A stretch of DNA of 64,000 nucleotides. Origin: Sphingobacterium sp. UT-1RO-CII-1. GTDB lineage: Bacteria; Bacteroidota; Bacteroidia; Sphingobacteriales; Sphingobacteriaceae. Where the stretch lies: positions 186,001 through 250,000 of the forward strand of contig NZ_JAPPVJ010000005.1 in the NCBI RefSeq assembly GCF_026711005.1. The letters run 5' to 3'. The position numbers and the translations under genes are program-made. How positions within the stretch are numbered: position 1 is the stretch's first letter; the number at the start of each line of letters is the position of its first letter. This document shows positions 53,001 through 62,651 of the stretch, piece by piece. The notes under the pieces were generated by a model, which was not told where the DNA came from, ran no database searches, and worked only from the letters and a program-made list of their open reading frames with translations.

Positions 53001-56000
53001 ATTACCGATGACATAGTTTGCCTTATCGGCACCTTCTAGGGTCAGGTGGCTCAGATCCAAGGTGAAGATCTTGCCGGCTCCGACGACTTTCGTAGCGTAG
53101 CGCACAGCCGTATTGCTCAAGACCAGCGTTACCTCGTCATCATCTAGAATATCATCATCCGCAAAACTCAGATCACTAGCTGCTATCACCCCCAAATCCG
53201 TTCCATCGTAAACTTTATTGACTGCTGCCGTTGGGCGCACACTTACCGTTACCGGTTTAGGAGCTATTGTAAGATCGAAGTCCTTGGACGCGGGCAGGTA
53301 GCCATAGCCCCCCGCCTGACTCGCCGTGATCGTAACTGTACTTGCCTTTTTAACTTTTATCTTCCATTTGTTACCATCATTCACATCCTGATAGACTTCG
53401 GCAATGGAATTATCAGCTGTAGTGTACGATAGTGGTTTTTCCGAATCTACCGTAGCTCCGGGTTCAAAATCAGCGTCACCATATATCTTACGGATAGCGG
53501 CAGCTGTAATCTCCTGCGCCACCTCCTGTTGAAATTCGTAAGCTCCCATGTCAATGGTCACTCCGAACAAGCGAGGATTTCCGGCCAGATCTGTATCCGT
53601 CTGGATATCCCCTACGCTGTACAGATCATTATTTCCTGTTCCAATGGCCACAGCCCCGAGTTTCAAGCTATAATCGTCTGCAGCTGCATCGGTAAAGATA
53701 TCGCCAGCTGTCACATCTGTAGCATTGATATTACCGTCTGCCGTACTGGTTTCGCCCTGTACCAAACTGTACTGCATGGTTTTTGTCGGCGTACCACCAA
53801 GTGTACTGCTAGTATTATCTGTTTTTGTATTAGCTAGTATTAAACTGTTATTTACCTTAAACACACGTTTTCCACCAGCAAAGTTGATATAAGTTTTGCC
53901 TATATTACCTACCACTGTACTATTGTTAAGCGTGATGCTGTTATTGTCCGAGGTTGATGAGGGAGCTATAGCATTAATCGCGGCGCCGGCCTCTTTCGTA
54001 CCATTAGCACTGAATTGCGTATTGTTTGCTTCTATGGACAACGCTTTGGAACTATTGACAAGAATCCCACCACCGCTATTATCGGCCCAGTTTCCTTCGA
54101 TACGTGAGTGATTAATTAGAGTGTTGACATCCACACTACCACTGCCATAAGAAACAGCATCCGTATATACTCCACCACCGAAACTGGCCGAATAGTTATC
54201 ACGGACAGTTGACCGATCAAGCGTCAAATCAGAAGTAATCGACTTGGAGTTACTTGCTGCATTAATATATGATCTATGGTATAGTCCGCCACCGCTATTC
54301 CCAGAATAATTGGCTACGACATGCGCATTGTCGAATATAATCGTAGAATTCGGAGCGTCTGAACCAGGGAAAGGTGCATTAGGAAGCAAATAGATCCCTC
54401 CCCCGTCATCGGCTGCCCTATTCCCGCTTACACGGGAGTTCATGAGATCGAGTGTTATAGCACCGTATGTAGCCATGTAGATTCCTCCTCCCTGCCCCTG
54501 CGAGACACTCGAGAATCCTCCCGATGATTTAACAGAAATACTCTCCTCACCATCGGCATTTCCGCCTTTGATCTCAAAACCATCAATCAGTAGTTTGATG
54601 TCTTCTTCGCCATTTACCGCTGTGACGACATGATAGGCATTCTCACTGTTATTGCTGATTTTCAATGTGGAGCCACTGCCCGATACAGCGTCATCACCGT
54701 TAAAATCCCCACTCAGAATCGTTCCTGTTGCTCCGTCTGTCGGCAGCGTACGCTCAGAGAGATCCGCTTCCTGTCCGTCGAATCCACCGTAGAGCTCGAC
54801 GTTCTGGACCATCAGAAATGTCTTATCGCGACTGTCCGTCGGATTTTTTGGATCAGCGAGATCATCCTCGTACGAGTAATTAGGATGATAGGTACCTTTA
54901 GCCACATAGATCTTTAGCGGTTTTGCGGCAGACCAACGCTCTCTATTATCATGCGTCCATTTCAGCGCATCGGCCAAATCAGGTACTGCATTGGCCCAGC
55001 TATTGCCGGATTTATCGCCGCGTGCTACCTTTTGGTTGACATATACGATATTGTCCGCGCTGGGTGTGATACAGATTGCTCCTTGATTGCTCTGATTCTC
55101 GAAGGCTCCTATATCGATATTACAACCTGATAAACGGGGCTCGCCTGCCAGGTCTTTGTTATCAGCGAGATCCAGCTCGAGATCCAAATACAAATTGAAC
55201 ATAGGATTTAAATATTCTTTATCGTAGTAATGATACAATGTGCTATAATGATAGAGACTACGGTCGCCTGCATCGATCAGCGGGCTTACTGCCTGCAGGT
55301 TATAGTCTCCATTGGCGGCATCGACAAATAAAGGATCGGTGACACCGACCAGGTTAGCGTTTTCCAGGTCTTGATCTGGGTCTCCCTGCAACAGACTGTT
55401 TTTAAAGGAGACATTATCTTCATCGCGATTGACTCCACTGAACCAATCGGCATCGGTATAGGGTACTCCGTCCGAGTTATTATTGTTATATACTATACTG
55501 TTAAAAAGCTGAACTTTCTTTTGTAAATTCGTCTTCCTATCGTTATCTTCTATATTAATCAGGTGCTTCCCTTTATTTCCGATGATATTGGAGTTTAACG
55601 AAATCAGTTTATGCTCCCTCTCTGAGTCAAGTTTCTCATTTGTGGCATCCGTGTGAAATACACTGCCATTTTCTGCTGTATTATTATTGACCGAAGAATT
55701 GCTTAAAAGAATATTCGCTTTGTAAGTAGGATTAGCAGGTGAGTTCGCATATACCGATTTGTATGCTAAATTAACATCAATGGCTGCTCCTGCGCCTATG
55801 CTTTTATTATTATTGACAGAGGAGTTGCTCAGACTTACCAGCCCCATATTATCTGTTTCCCCAATGGTATTGGAATTCATTAGATCCGAAAAAAGAGCTA
55901 TTCCACCGCCTCGCCCAGCCGTGGTATTGCCATTGATCGTCGAGTGGCTCAACGTCACGTAAAGAGTACTATGGCTTTTGACAAAAGAATTTGCAGCATG

Positions 56001-58448
56001 AATTCCTCCGCCTCTTAACCTACTGTTATTGTCATCGACATTGGAACGATCTAGCACGACACCAGTAGAGGTATATCTAGTAACAGGGGCATCTTCACTA
56101 ACCCTACCCTCTAGCTGGTTGGAGTTTGTCGTTGAAATCCCTCCACCATGAGATCCGCTATAGTTTTTATTGACCTTTGAATTTATCAAAATAGCGGAAG
56201 TTTTTACACCTTCCACACTACGGACTGAAATCCCACCTCCATTTTGCTGAGCGCGGTTACTATAAACTAATGAATTATCCAATTTTGCAGCCACACAAGC
56301 AAATACACCGCCGCCTTGACTATTGCTGCTATTATTATGGACTAATGACCCGTTCAATTCTATAATTCCGCCAGCAAGACCTCCACCGCTGCCCTTACTT
56401 GAATTATTATAAACTATGGAGTTGTGCAGCATGGCCTTTGAAGGATTTACTTCATCTGTAATCCGCACATAAATTCCGGCACCATCGCCCGTACTTGAAT
56501 GATGTATCACAGCTAGATTGCGTAAGGTATAACTGTTTTGACGACTATGCTGGAACGATATTCCAGCTCCTTGATTACGCTCTACATCCTGCCCAGCAAT
56601 CTTTATAGGTTTATTATTGGCATTGGCATTGCCTCCTGTAATGGTGAAACCATCGACAACCAAATGCCGATCGGACATATTCCCTGCTCCGAGTACCACA
56701 TGATAGGCGTTTTCATCATTTCCGCTTATACTGCCTGCACCTTGTATTGATGCGCTTCCTATATTATCATTCTGTTTAAAATCACCGCTTAAGATCGTAC
56801 CAGCTACTTCGGAGTCATCTTTAGTCGGTACAATGCGTGCATGTTCCATCGCTGTAATACCCCTGGCCGGATCAAAACCACCATATAACTCTACATTATT
56901 GCCTAGTATAAAAGTAAAGTCTCTACGCTTTGCGGGATCAGCAGGATTGGATAAACCATCCTCTGGCGAGTATTTTGGATAATAAGTCCCTTTGGCTACA
57001 TAGATTAATAGCTTATCACTGCCCCGCTGCTCATTATTGTCCCAAGCCCACTTCAGTGCATCGGCGAGTTCGGGCACTGCATTGGCCCAACTACCACCAT
57101 TTCTATTGCCGGCTTTTACATTCTGGTCGACGTAAAGAATATGACTGTTATCAGGCCCGGGAGCTGGAGCAAGGCAAGCCCCTCGGGGTTTGGTATGATT
57201 TTCATAAGGCCCTGCATCGATATATGTACAGCCCAGTCTAGAATTTCCTGCTAGATCTTGATCTTTCTCTAAATCGCCGCCATTGTTTTTATAATACACA
57301 TTCGCTCCAAAATCTACAGCAGGGCTATTGTCGGGTAAGGTAAAGTCGTTTTGAGCCAAATTGGTGAATGGCGATGTGTCTACCTTTTTCCCTACGCCAT
57401 CATCCTGTGTGATAGTATTGTAGTAAATGACCTCATTGCCATGATCATAACCTACGGGCATCGATCCACTCGCGGCATTGTGAACATTCGCAGTCGCTGT
57501 ACCGCCCGGTTTGGTATTTCCCCAAATAATACTGTTATAAGCTTCTACCTTCGAACCAACAAAATTATATATTGCAGGACCAGTTACTGCTTCGTTGTTG
57601 GCTATGGTGACATTCGTCAATTTAGGTGTAGAAGGCCCCCCCACTACAGGAGTGTTGTAACTATTGCTTGTCGGATCCCAGATCAGTCCAGGAACAAACC
57701 TAGTATTGACCATGGCCCCACCCCGGTTGCCATACAGCACGGCATTGACTAATTGAGGAGAAGCGTTCTCATTGTACATGCCTGCCCCGCGGGGAGTGTC
57801 GTCTCCAACTCCCCATGGTTCTGTTTCCTCTTTATACCCTGCTGTTTCATTATCGTAAATCATTACATTTTTTAATCGTGGAGATGAGTTTACATTATAC
57901 ATTCCAGCCCCCCTATCATTATGGACGTTCTCCCCGTTGACTGGCTTAGATCCACCATACGGATGATAGGTCAGCCCGCCTGTTATTGAAAAGCCATCCA
58001 ATCCGGCATTCTCCACATCACCAGCAGAAATAACAACGTGAAGTTTTATTTTATTTCCGTTCAGTATCGTACCATTTTTCCCAAATATCCGTTTATGCTT
58101 TAGTTCGGTTATTCCTTTATCAGGGTCAAAGCCGCCATAGAGCTGGACATTTTTCACCAAGACAAAGGCATCCCCCTCGGGGACAAAAGTCCCTTTGCTC
58201 ACGTATATCTTTAAAGGGGTTTGAGACGAAAATCTGGCGTTATTTGCTGCTGCCCACTCGAGTGCGCGAGTGATACTATTCGTGGCTTTCGCCCAACTGC
58301 TGCCGTCATTACCGAACCCCCCATTAACTTTAACATAAATAATATTGTCGGCACTGGGTGTAAACTTATCCCACTGTGCATATGCAGAGGTCCCCCAAAA
58401 TAGTGATACCACTAGTAAATAGGTGGTATAAATAATCGTGTTTTTCAT
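50010..58448 (-). CDS. Giant T9SS type-B sorted surface protein with beta-helix and MBG repeats
   Basis: 2812 residues. Signal peptide 1-25. Three successive right-handed beta-helix regions (about 30-430, 435-1170 and 1175-1600) open with a DNI[IV]YV...GSSWA-type segment. Each closes with an AG-PRL-GIDMGAYEFQ-like choice-of-anchor segment. Three MBG-type domains follow (about 1605-1900). Then come about ten shorter modules of 71-72 residues built around [FL]VYDGTAKSLAI and SYSNNKHSEAGEYTVTA. The C-terminus (PNGDGINEFLRIEGIEQYP to KGYFVVRK) is the CHU_C/type-B sorting domain recognised by T9SS. Likely a surface adhesin or sheath component, exported with the PorP/SprF partner next to it. Confidence 0.88.
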   Translation of the reverse strand: MKNTIIYTTYLLVVSLFWGTSAYAQWDKFTPSADNIIYVKVNGGFGNDGSSWAKATNSITRALEWAAANNARFSSQTPLKIYVSKGTFVPEGDAFVLVKNVQLYGGFDPDKGITELKHKRIFGKNGTILNGNKIKLHVVISAGDVENAGLDGFSITGGLTYHPYGGSKPVNGENVHNDRGAGMYNVNSSPRLKNVMIYDNETAGYKEETEPWGVGDDTPRGAGMYNENASPQLVNAVLYGNRGGAMVNTRFVPGLIWDPTSNSYNTPVVGGPSTPKLTNVTIANNEAVTGPAIYNFVGSKVEAYNSIIWGNTKPGGTATANVHNAASGSMPVGYDHGNEVIYYNTITQDDGVGKKVDTSPFTNLAQNDFTLPDNSPAVDFGANVYYKNNGGDLEKDQDLAGNSRLGCTYIDAGPYENHTKPRGACLAPAPGPDNSHILYVDQNVKAGNRNGGSWANAVPELADALKWAWDNNEQRGSDKLLIYVAKGTYYPKYSPEDGLSNPADPAKRRDFTFILGNNVELYGGFDPARGITAMEHARIVPTKDDSEVAGTILSGDFKQNDNIGSASIQGAGSISGNDENAYHVVLGAGNMSDRHLVVDGFTITGGNANANNKPIKIAGQDVERNQGAGISFQHSRQNSYTLRNLAVIHHSSTGDGAGIYVRITDEVNPSKAMLHNSIVYNNSSKGSGGGLAGGIIELNGSLVHNNSSNSQGGGVFACVAAKLDNSLVYSNRAQQNGGGISVRSVEGVKTSAILINSKVNKNYSGSHGGGISTTNSNQLEGRVSEDAPVTRYTSTGVVLDRSNVDDNNSRLRGGGIHAANSFVKSHSTLYVTLSHSTINGNTTAGRGGGIALFSDLMNSNTIGETDNMGLVSLSNSSVNNNKSIGAGAAIDVNLAYKSVYANSPANPTYKANILLSNSSVNNNTAENGSVFHTDATNEKLDSEREHKLISLNSNIIGNKGKHLINIEDNDRKTNLQKKVQLFNSIVYNNNNSDGVPYTDADWFSGVNRDEDNVSFKNSLLQGDPDQDLENANLVGVTDPLFVDAANGDYNLQAVSPLIDAGDRSLYHYSTLYHYYDKEYLNPMFNLYLDLELDLADNKDLAGEPRLSGCNIDIGAFENQSNQGAICITPSADNIVYVNQKVARGDKSGNSWANAVPDLADALKWTHDNRERWSAAKPLKIYVAKGTYHPNYSYEDDLADPKNPTDSRDKTFLMVQNVELYGGFDGQEADLSERTLPTDGATGTILSGDFNGDDAVSGSGSTLKISNNSENAYHVVTAVNGEEDIKLLIDGFEIKGGNADGEESISVKSSGGFSSVSQGQGGGIYMATYGAITLDLMNSRVSGNRAADDGGGIYLLPNAPFPGSDAPNSTIIFDNAHVVANYSGNSGGGLYHRSYINAASNSKSITSDLTLDRSTVRDNYSASFGGGVYTDAVSYGSGSVDVNTLINHSRIEGNWADNSGGGILVNSSKALSIEANNTQFSANGTKEAGAAINAIAPSSTSDNNSITLNNSTVVGNIGKTYINFAGGKRVFKVNNSLILANTKTDNTSSTLGGTPTKTMQYSLVQGETSTADGNINATDVTAGDIFTDAAADDYSLKLGAVAIGTGNNDLYSVGDIQTDTDLAGNPRLFGVTIDMGAYEFQQEVAQEITAAAIRKIYGDADFEPGATVDSEKPLSYTTADNSIAEVYQDVNDGNKWKIKVKKASTVTITASQAGGYGYLPASKDFDLTIAPKPVTVSVRPTAAVNKVYDGTDLGVIAASDLSFADDDILDDDEVTLVLSNTAVRYATKVVGAGKIFTLDLSHLTLEGADKANYVIGNTLALKANIGVVTPAALKVTARADTKDYDGVAYSGGNSVDYEGFVDGETEALLDGRLSYTGDSQGAIDAGTYSILPKGLLSRNYSITYTAGVLTIDKIGLPVFRFEGDTFEYDGSAHSLTAYGLPDGAKVDHYIDNGQTEAGTYTVTAVIDGGINYINGSQVAELTITKAALPALTFMDASFVYDGTAKSLVIGGTLPDGASVSYSNNKHSEAGEYTVTAIVDGGNNYHDSILTAQLRIEPAAIAGITFDDTHLVYDGTAKSLAIEGTLPDGASVSYSNNKHSEAGEYTVTAMVDGGNNYHDSILTAQLRIDPAAIAGITFDDAHLVYDGTAKSLAIGGTLPDGTFVSYSNNKHSEVGEYTVTATIAGGHNYHDSILTAKLRIDPATIAGITFGDTHLVYDGTAKSLAIEGTLPDGASVSYSNNKHSEAGEYTVTAMIDGGKNYQDSILTAKLRIEPATIAGITFGNAHFVYDGTAKSLAIEGTLPDGVSVSYSNNKQSEAGEYTVTAMIDGGKNYQDSILTAKLRIEPATIAGITFGDAHFVYDGTAKSLAIEGTLPDGVSVSYSNNKQSEAGEYTVTATIAGGINYISGSQVAKLTITKAALPALTFMDGSFVYDGSVKALKVIGLPEGTHVDYRENGKTEAGEYTVTAMIDGGNNYQDSILTAQLRIEPATIAGITFGDAHFVYDGTAKSLAIEGTLPDGVSVSYSNNKQSEAGEYTVTATIAGGINYISGSQVAKLTITKAALPALTFMDGAFVYDGSVKALKVIGLPEGTYVDYRENGKTEAGEYTVTAMIDGGNNYQDSILTAKLRIEKAVSFLQFAEITPVSRDVGSLQLDIQSNNPLPIRLYSDNDLVAIVTAGQEVEVLGVGVTMVRAEQDGDANYHAADPVIRELRVLNDKEAKLPVRVHPAVSPNGDGINEFLRIEGIEQYPENKFVVFDANGAVIQSFEGYDNATIIFDGTKAGRPVPNGTYFYVLEVKINGKWLYDKGYFVVRK
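50571..51428 (-). repeat. 429-bp tandem duplication within the giant gene
   Basis: Bases 50571-50999 and 51000-51428 are nearly identical (a handful of differences by eye). Each encodes two modules: FVYDGSVKALKVIGLPEGT and FVYDGTAKSLAIEGTLPDG. The period is 429 bases, 143 residues. Confidence 0.9.
51401..52490 (-). repeat. 216-bp tandem modules in the giant gene
   Basis: The landmark TGCCTGCGAT begins at 51401, 51617, 51833, 52049 and 52265, an exact 216-base (72-residue) period. The modules are highly similar at DNA level, indicating recent amplification. Confidence 0.9.
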
Positions 58449-58938
58449 AATTTCCTGCTTTTAGCTCCCCGCTCCTGAATCTCCTCTTATTCTTATTTTA
58501 ATCTAATGAATGTGATAATCTTCGAAAGTAACCCCTTTTATCCATAAAGTAGGTGTTTTGGGGGTGGACAAAGGGGGGACAAATGACAAAACAAGGAAAA
58601 AACAACTATCGAAAAGGAGAAATCTCTAAAAGCGGCTTACCCGTGTGCTAAAAGCAACGAACAAATTTTTATAGAATAACTTAAACAAGAATATCAAATT
58701 ACAGATCGAGAAACTGAAGCACTGACTTACTTATGGAAAAGACATGCAAACAAAGAGATTTTCGAAAAACTTCGTATATCTATACAATACGGCAAAGTAT
58801 CACATAAGCCGTTAGTATGGCAAACTGAATATTAATAACCGTAACTAGGCGAGAGCCTTAAAAGAAGAATAGTTTGTTTTTAAAACTGAGGCACCTGTAG
58901 TTGAACAAAAATTTACAGATATTGTATTTGCTTTAATG
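58449..58938. other. Region upstream of the giant gene
   Basis: Contains the promoter side of the giant gene (58449-58620) and a LuxR-type remnant (58680-58835). No intact gene. No TAnnTTTG box is evident close to the start at 58448. Confidence 0.4.
58680..58835 (+). pseudogene. LuxR-type helix-turn-helix remnant
   Basis: After a stop at 58677 the frame encodes LKQEYQITDRETEALTYLWK, then RHANKEIFEKLRISI and a degenerate end. This matches the LuxR/GerE HTH pattern (LT.RE.EVL.LI..G.sNKEIA..L.IS..TVK.H). The sensory part is absent and the recognition helix is altered after LRISI. Confidence 0.65.
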
Positions 58939-59415
58939 CTATTGGTTCTGTTTGAAATGATCCATCTGCCGCTTAGCTTCTTCACGGATTAATTCTAACT
59001 CACGATCAGACTCTTTCTTTATTTCCTCTAAGCTTTCCTGCATAGACTTCCTCAAAGCGTCAATATCTTTCTTAAGTTCTAGAGATTTTCTTTTATTAAA
59101 CCGCTCTAAATAATATCCTGCCGCCGCTATGACTACAGAAACAATTATTCCCATCAAAACCAAGAGATAGTTTAACGTACGATGAAACTCTTCCATCCCT
59201 TCTTTGTGGAAACTTATAATGTCAGCAACATTTTGTTTGCTCAGTTCTAGGTTGTCTTCCTTCAGGTCGAGCTCTCTGAGCTTAGCATCTATCTTATTTT
59301 CATAGAGCTGCATTTGAGCTTCTATGATATCTTTATCCAAAACAGTAGATTGCTGTCCGTAACTGATAATTGACATAAAAAAAGAAAAGAATAAAACTAT
59401 AGAAGCGTGCTTCAT
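58939..59415 (-). CDS. Exported/membrane coiled-coil protein
   Basis: 158 residues. A signal peptide (1-20), a charged helical stretch, one transmembrane helix (about 82-105), and a long C-terminal coiled coil (LKKDIDALRKSMQESLEEIK and on). No family recognised. It lies between the two T9SS cargo groups on the same strand but is separated from both by more than 200 bases. It might be a structural or scaffold protein of the envelope. Confidence 0.6.
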   Translation of the reverse strand: MKHASIVLFFSFFMSIISYGQQSTVLDKDIIEAQMQLYENKIDAKLRELDLKEDNLELSKQNVADIISFHKEGMEEFHRTLNYLLVLMGIIVSVVIAAAGYYLERFNKRKSLELKKDIDALRKSMQESLEEIKKESDRELELIREEAKRQMDHFKQNQ

Positions 59416-59544
59416 AACCCAAGATATTAAAAGTTAAAATTCATACGAATATAGAAAAAAAAACAATTTCCAACACTTTTATTCTTATTAGCCAGTTGCT
59501 ACTGATTAAATCTTCGTTCTACTAATATAGCTCTAAAAAAACAG

Positions 59545-59574
59545 ATAGGTGCCGCCTGGGAAGCGGTCACCTAT
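59545..59574 (-). terminator. Terminator of the OmpA/PD40 gene
   Basis: On the minus strand ATAGGTGACCGC and GCGGCACCTAT form an 11-bp stem with a bulge and a 7-base loop, followed by CTGTTTTTTT, 50 bases after the stop. Confidence 0.8.
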
Positions 59575-59622
59575 TCTCTACCTATGAAAATTTATACCTT
59601 AACGGTATGTTGAAAACATATA

Positions 59623-61575
59623 TTAATATTCAAGAACCTCAACCTCCGTACGGCGGTTGGCCTGATGTTCTTCAATCGTACACGCGACACCATTACTACA
59701 CTTGTTTACCAAGCGGGTCTCGCCGTAACCTTTCGCTACCAAACGATCACGGGCAATACCACGGCTGATCAGGTATTCGACCGCCGAGTCGGCACGACGC
59801 TGCGAAAGCTTCATGTTGTAGCTGTCGCTACCACGGCTATCCGTATGGCTCGAAAGCTCGATACGCAACGTAGGGTTATCACGCATCGTACGAACCAATT
59901 CGTCCAGGATAACAGCAGCATCTTTACGGATGTTGTGTTTATCAAAATCGTAGTAGATGTTCTCCAGAACAAATTTATCACCAACCGTAAACACAGGCTC
60001 TAAGTATAGCGCAACCTGGATAACAGTATCACGCAAAGGGTTAACACCTGCTATAGACACAGAGTCGGCATGGTAGCCTTCTTTGTTAGCCAGAACACGG
60101 TAGTAGGTGTCTTTGTTCAGATCAAATCCGAACGAACCATCCGCACCACCAACCTTGCGTGAAACAATCTGACGCTCTGCTGTATACAGCGTAACACCCG
60201 CTCCCGGGATAAGATCGCCAGTTTTCTTGTTATACACCAAGCCTTCCAGACGGATCTGGATCTTGGGCTTTACAAAACCGAAGGAGTAGATATCATCCCC
60301 CCCAACACCACCTACACGGTTGGAAGAAAGGTAACCGTAGATACCCTCTTCGTTGTCTTCGGAAACGTAGTAAGAGAAGTCATCACCCGCCGAGTTGATC
60401 GGGAACTGTAGGTTATGCCGTCCACTAAAAGAAGATTTTGCACCATACGCGCAGAAAATATCCAAACCGCCCATACCCGCAAAACCGTTGCTCGAATAGT
60501 AGAGTTCTTCGCCTAAGATTGTAGGAAACATTTCATCGCCGGCAGAGTTTACTTCGCTGCCCGCATTCTGGGGCGCACCCCAGCTGCCGTCAGCCTGTAA
60601 TTCAGAATACCAGATGTCTACACCCCCATAGCCACCCGGCATGTTCGAGGCATAGTAAAGTGTCTGTCCGTCCAGGCTCAAACTGGCATGGCCAAGCGAA
60701 TATTCTTTAACATTGTTATAAGCAAAGTCCTCCTCGGCCCAGCTATCACCCTGACGGGTGTAGATCTTAAGTTCCAGGTTGTGGCGCTTAGCACGGTGAC
60801 CAAGTTCTTTATGGGTCTCTGTGTCGCTGCCCGGGTAGGTACGTGTGATATACAGCACATCACCCGCCATGTTTGTACTGATCGGGCCAACGTGGTAGGC
60901 CGATTCGTTGAAAACATCCAGCATCATAACAGGCTTGGTCAGGCTCACCTCCTGGCTTAAGCGCTCGGTAGAGTAGATCTTAAGGTATGCCTGTCCCGTC
61001 ATGCCGCTGCGCTTACCAAAAACTGTAAGCGGCTCGCCAGCATAAACGGCTGCTCCACTGCTGGTCGGGAATAGCCCAAACTCGTTAAGCGAAGTGTTCA
61101 CTTCTTTTTCGTTGACAATACGGTGGCTCGTAGGGTTAGCCATCCAAAGCTGTGCTGAGTCGCAGCCTGCAATAGCAAGCTCGATGGCCGCACTGTTGCC
61201 CGACTGCGCTGCATATTTCTTGTACTGTTCTTTTGCCTCGACGTATTTACCGTTCTGTTTCAGAACCTCGCCGTAGTGCCATAAAGAAATAGCTTCATGA
61301 TCCTTAGCCTGAACAGCACGTGCATACCAGTTTTCTGCAAGCTCATAGTTCTTTAAATACATGTAGCTCGAAGCCAAACGCTCGAAGTCTGCTGTACGAG
61401 GTTTCTTGCTATCGGCAAGTTTACTGTAAAGGTCTATCGCATGTGCATACTCATAGCGCTCATACTGCTGCTCGGCACGCTTGCGCAAGCTCGGCTGTTC
61501 CTGCCCAACAGCATCGCCCAGGCTAAAAAGCAAGGCGATCGAGAGCAGGCCTGTCGTATAATATCTTTTGTTCAT
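59623..61575 (-). CDS. OmpA-family protein with TPR and PD40 repeats (T9SS-associated, PorE-like)
   Basis: 650 residues. Signal peptide 1-24. TPR-like helices occupy about 30-140. WD40-like PD40 blades lie around 220-430 (for example SLDGQTLYYASNMPGGYGGVDIWYSE). A carboxypeptidase-regulatory-like beta sandwich covers about 440-515. An OmpA C-terminal peptidoglycan-binding domain (535-650) has NIYYDFDKHNIRKDAA and SHTDSRGSDSYNMKLSQRRA. Such proteins tie the outer membrane to peptidoglycan and occur in T9SS gene groups. It starts 41 bases after the PorP/SprF gene and is third in the group. Confidence 0.9.
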   Translation of the reverse strand: MNKRYYTTGLLSIALLFSLGDAVGQEQPSLRKRAEQQYERYEYAHAIDLYSKLADSKKPRTADFERLASSYMYLKNYELAENWYARAVQAKDHEAISLWHYGEVLKQNGKYVEAKEQYKKYAAQSGNSAAIELAIAGCDSAQLWMANPTSHRIVNEKEVNTSLNEFGLFPTSSGAAVYAGEPLTVFGKRSGMTGQAYLKIYSTERLSQEVSLTKPVMMLDVFNESAYHVGPISTNMAGDVLYITRTYPGSDTETHKELGHRAKRHNLELKIYTRQGDSWAEEDFAYNNVKEYSLGHASLSLDGQTLYYASNMPGGYGGVDIWYSELQADGSWGAPQNAGSEVNSAGDEMFPTILGEELYYSSNGFAGMGGLDIFCAYGAKSSFSGRHNLQFPINSAGDDFSYYVSEDNEEGIYGYLSSNRVGGVGGDDIYSFGFVKPKIQIRLEGLVYNKKTGDLIPGAGVTLYTAERQIVSRKVGGADGSFGFDLNKDTYYRVLANKEGYHADSVSIAGVNPLRDTVIQVALYLEPVFTVGDKFVLENIYYDFDKHNIRKDAAVILDELVRTMRDNPTLRIELSSHTDSRGSDSYNMKLSQRRADSAVEYLISRGIARDRLVAKGYGETRLVNKCSNGVACTIEEHQANRRTEVEVLEY

Positions 61576-61615
61576 CTTCTTCTTTTCTGTTTACAATTAT
61601 ACCCTAAAGGGATAC

Positions 61616-62638
61616 TTAGAAATAACGCGGACTCAAGATCTGGCGCAGAGATTGCCCGAAGGTAATACCGAGCGTGATCTCGTGTGTACCGTTCTGAAGA
61701 CCGCTCATTTTGTTCAGCATCAGATCATACGAGTAGCCGATACGGAAACGATCAGTAGCATAAAACTGGGCAATGCCCGTAATTGCGTTCGTTGCGCTAA
61801 GTTTCATCGGCGAGTTGTCAAAGTAGTCACGTTTGAACAAACGTGCACGTGTACGGTAGCCCCCGCCGATCCAGAATTTATCGTTGAAAATAAACATCGC
61901 GTTAATATCCAGGGAAGTTGGGCCTTTGAAGTCGTCTTTTACTAAAATGCTGGGACGCAGGTTCAGGCCTTCTTCCAGCTCGAAAAGTGCACCCGCAATA
62001 AAGTAAGCGCTGACGTTACGGTAAAGGCTTTCCAGCGAGTTCTCGTTGAAGCGGAACTCGTCGTTTTTACTCGCATTGGAGAAAAGATCCTGAACAGCCA
62101 GACCTGCATACCATTTTGGGTTGTAGTAGTACACACCTAAGCGGATGTCGGGACGCCAGTTGCTGATTTTGCCCGCAGGGATAGAAATATCCCCCGTTTC
62201 AACAGCCTGAAGTTTATTACCGTCCAGGCCGTACTGCGTTACCCCAGCAGCAACACCTAATGACAGTCGCTGCGTATCTTCATCATCCAGCTGCAAACGA
62301 AGCGCGTAGTTGGCAAAGATAGAGGTAGCCGATTGCGCGCCTAATTTATCGCCCGTAATCTGTAGGCCAACTCCATGGCGGCGGTTCTCATCAAGAACTC
62401 CGTCAATAGATACAGAACCAGTTTTTGGAGCTCCCTCCCAGCCTGTCCATTGGCTACGAAGACCAGTCTGGGCAAACCACTCCTCTTTATAACCCGTGTA
62501 GGCAGGGTTAACGCTGATCGAGTTGAAAATATACTGCGTAAACTGGATGCTCTGCTGCGCAGAAAGTCTAACAGAACTGATGAACATAGCTGTCATTAAA
62601 ACAGCTATGAGAAATATTTTATGTGGATGTCTAGACAT
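61616..62638 (-). CDS. PorP/SprF family outer-membrane protein (2)
   Basis: 340 residues from the ATG at 62638 (MSRHPHKIFLIAVLMTAMFI); the frame is open to 62698 but would overlap the preceding gene. Family landmarks are QQSIQFTQYIFNSISVNPAYTGYKEEW, LRSQWTGWEGAPKTGSVSIDG and a C-terminal ITLGITFGQ strand. Encoded 13 bases after a type-B cargo gene and before the OmpA/PD40 gene; the three genes form one likely operon of cargo, membrane partner and wall anchor. Confidence 0.92.
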   Translation of the reverse strand: MSRHPHKIFLIAVLMTAMFISSVRLSAQQSIQFTQYIFNSISVNPAYTGYKEEWFAQTGLRSQWTGWEGAPKTGSVSIDGVLDENRRHGVGLQITGDKLGAQSATSIFANYALRLQLDDEDTQRLSLGVAAGVTQYGLDGNKLQAVETGDISIPAGKISNWRPDIRLGVYYYNPKWYAGLAVQDLFSNASKNDEFRFNENSLESLYRNVSAYFIAGALFELEEGLNLRPSILVKDDFKGPTSLDINAMFIFNDKFWIGGGYRTRARLFKRDYFDNSPMKLSATNAITGIAQFYATDRFRIGYSYDLMLNKMSGLQNGTHEITLGITFGQSLRQILSPRYF

Positions 62639-62651
62639 TATAGTATTCTTT

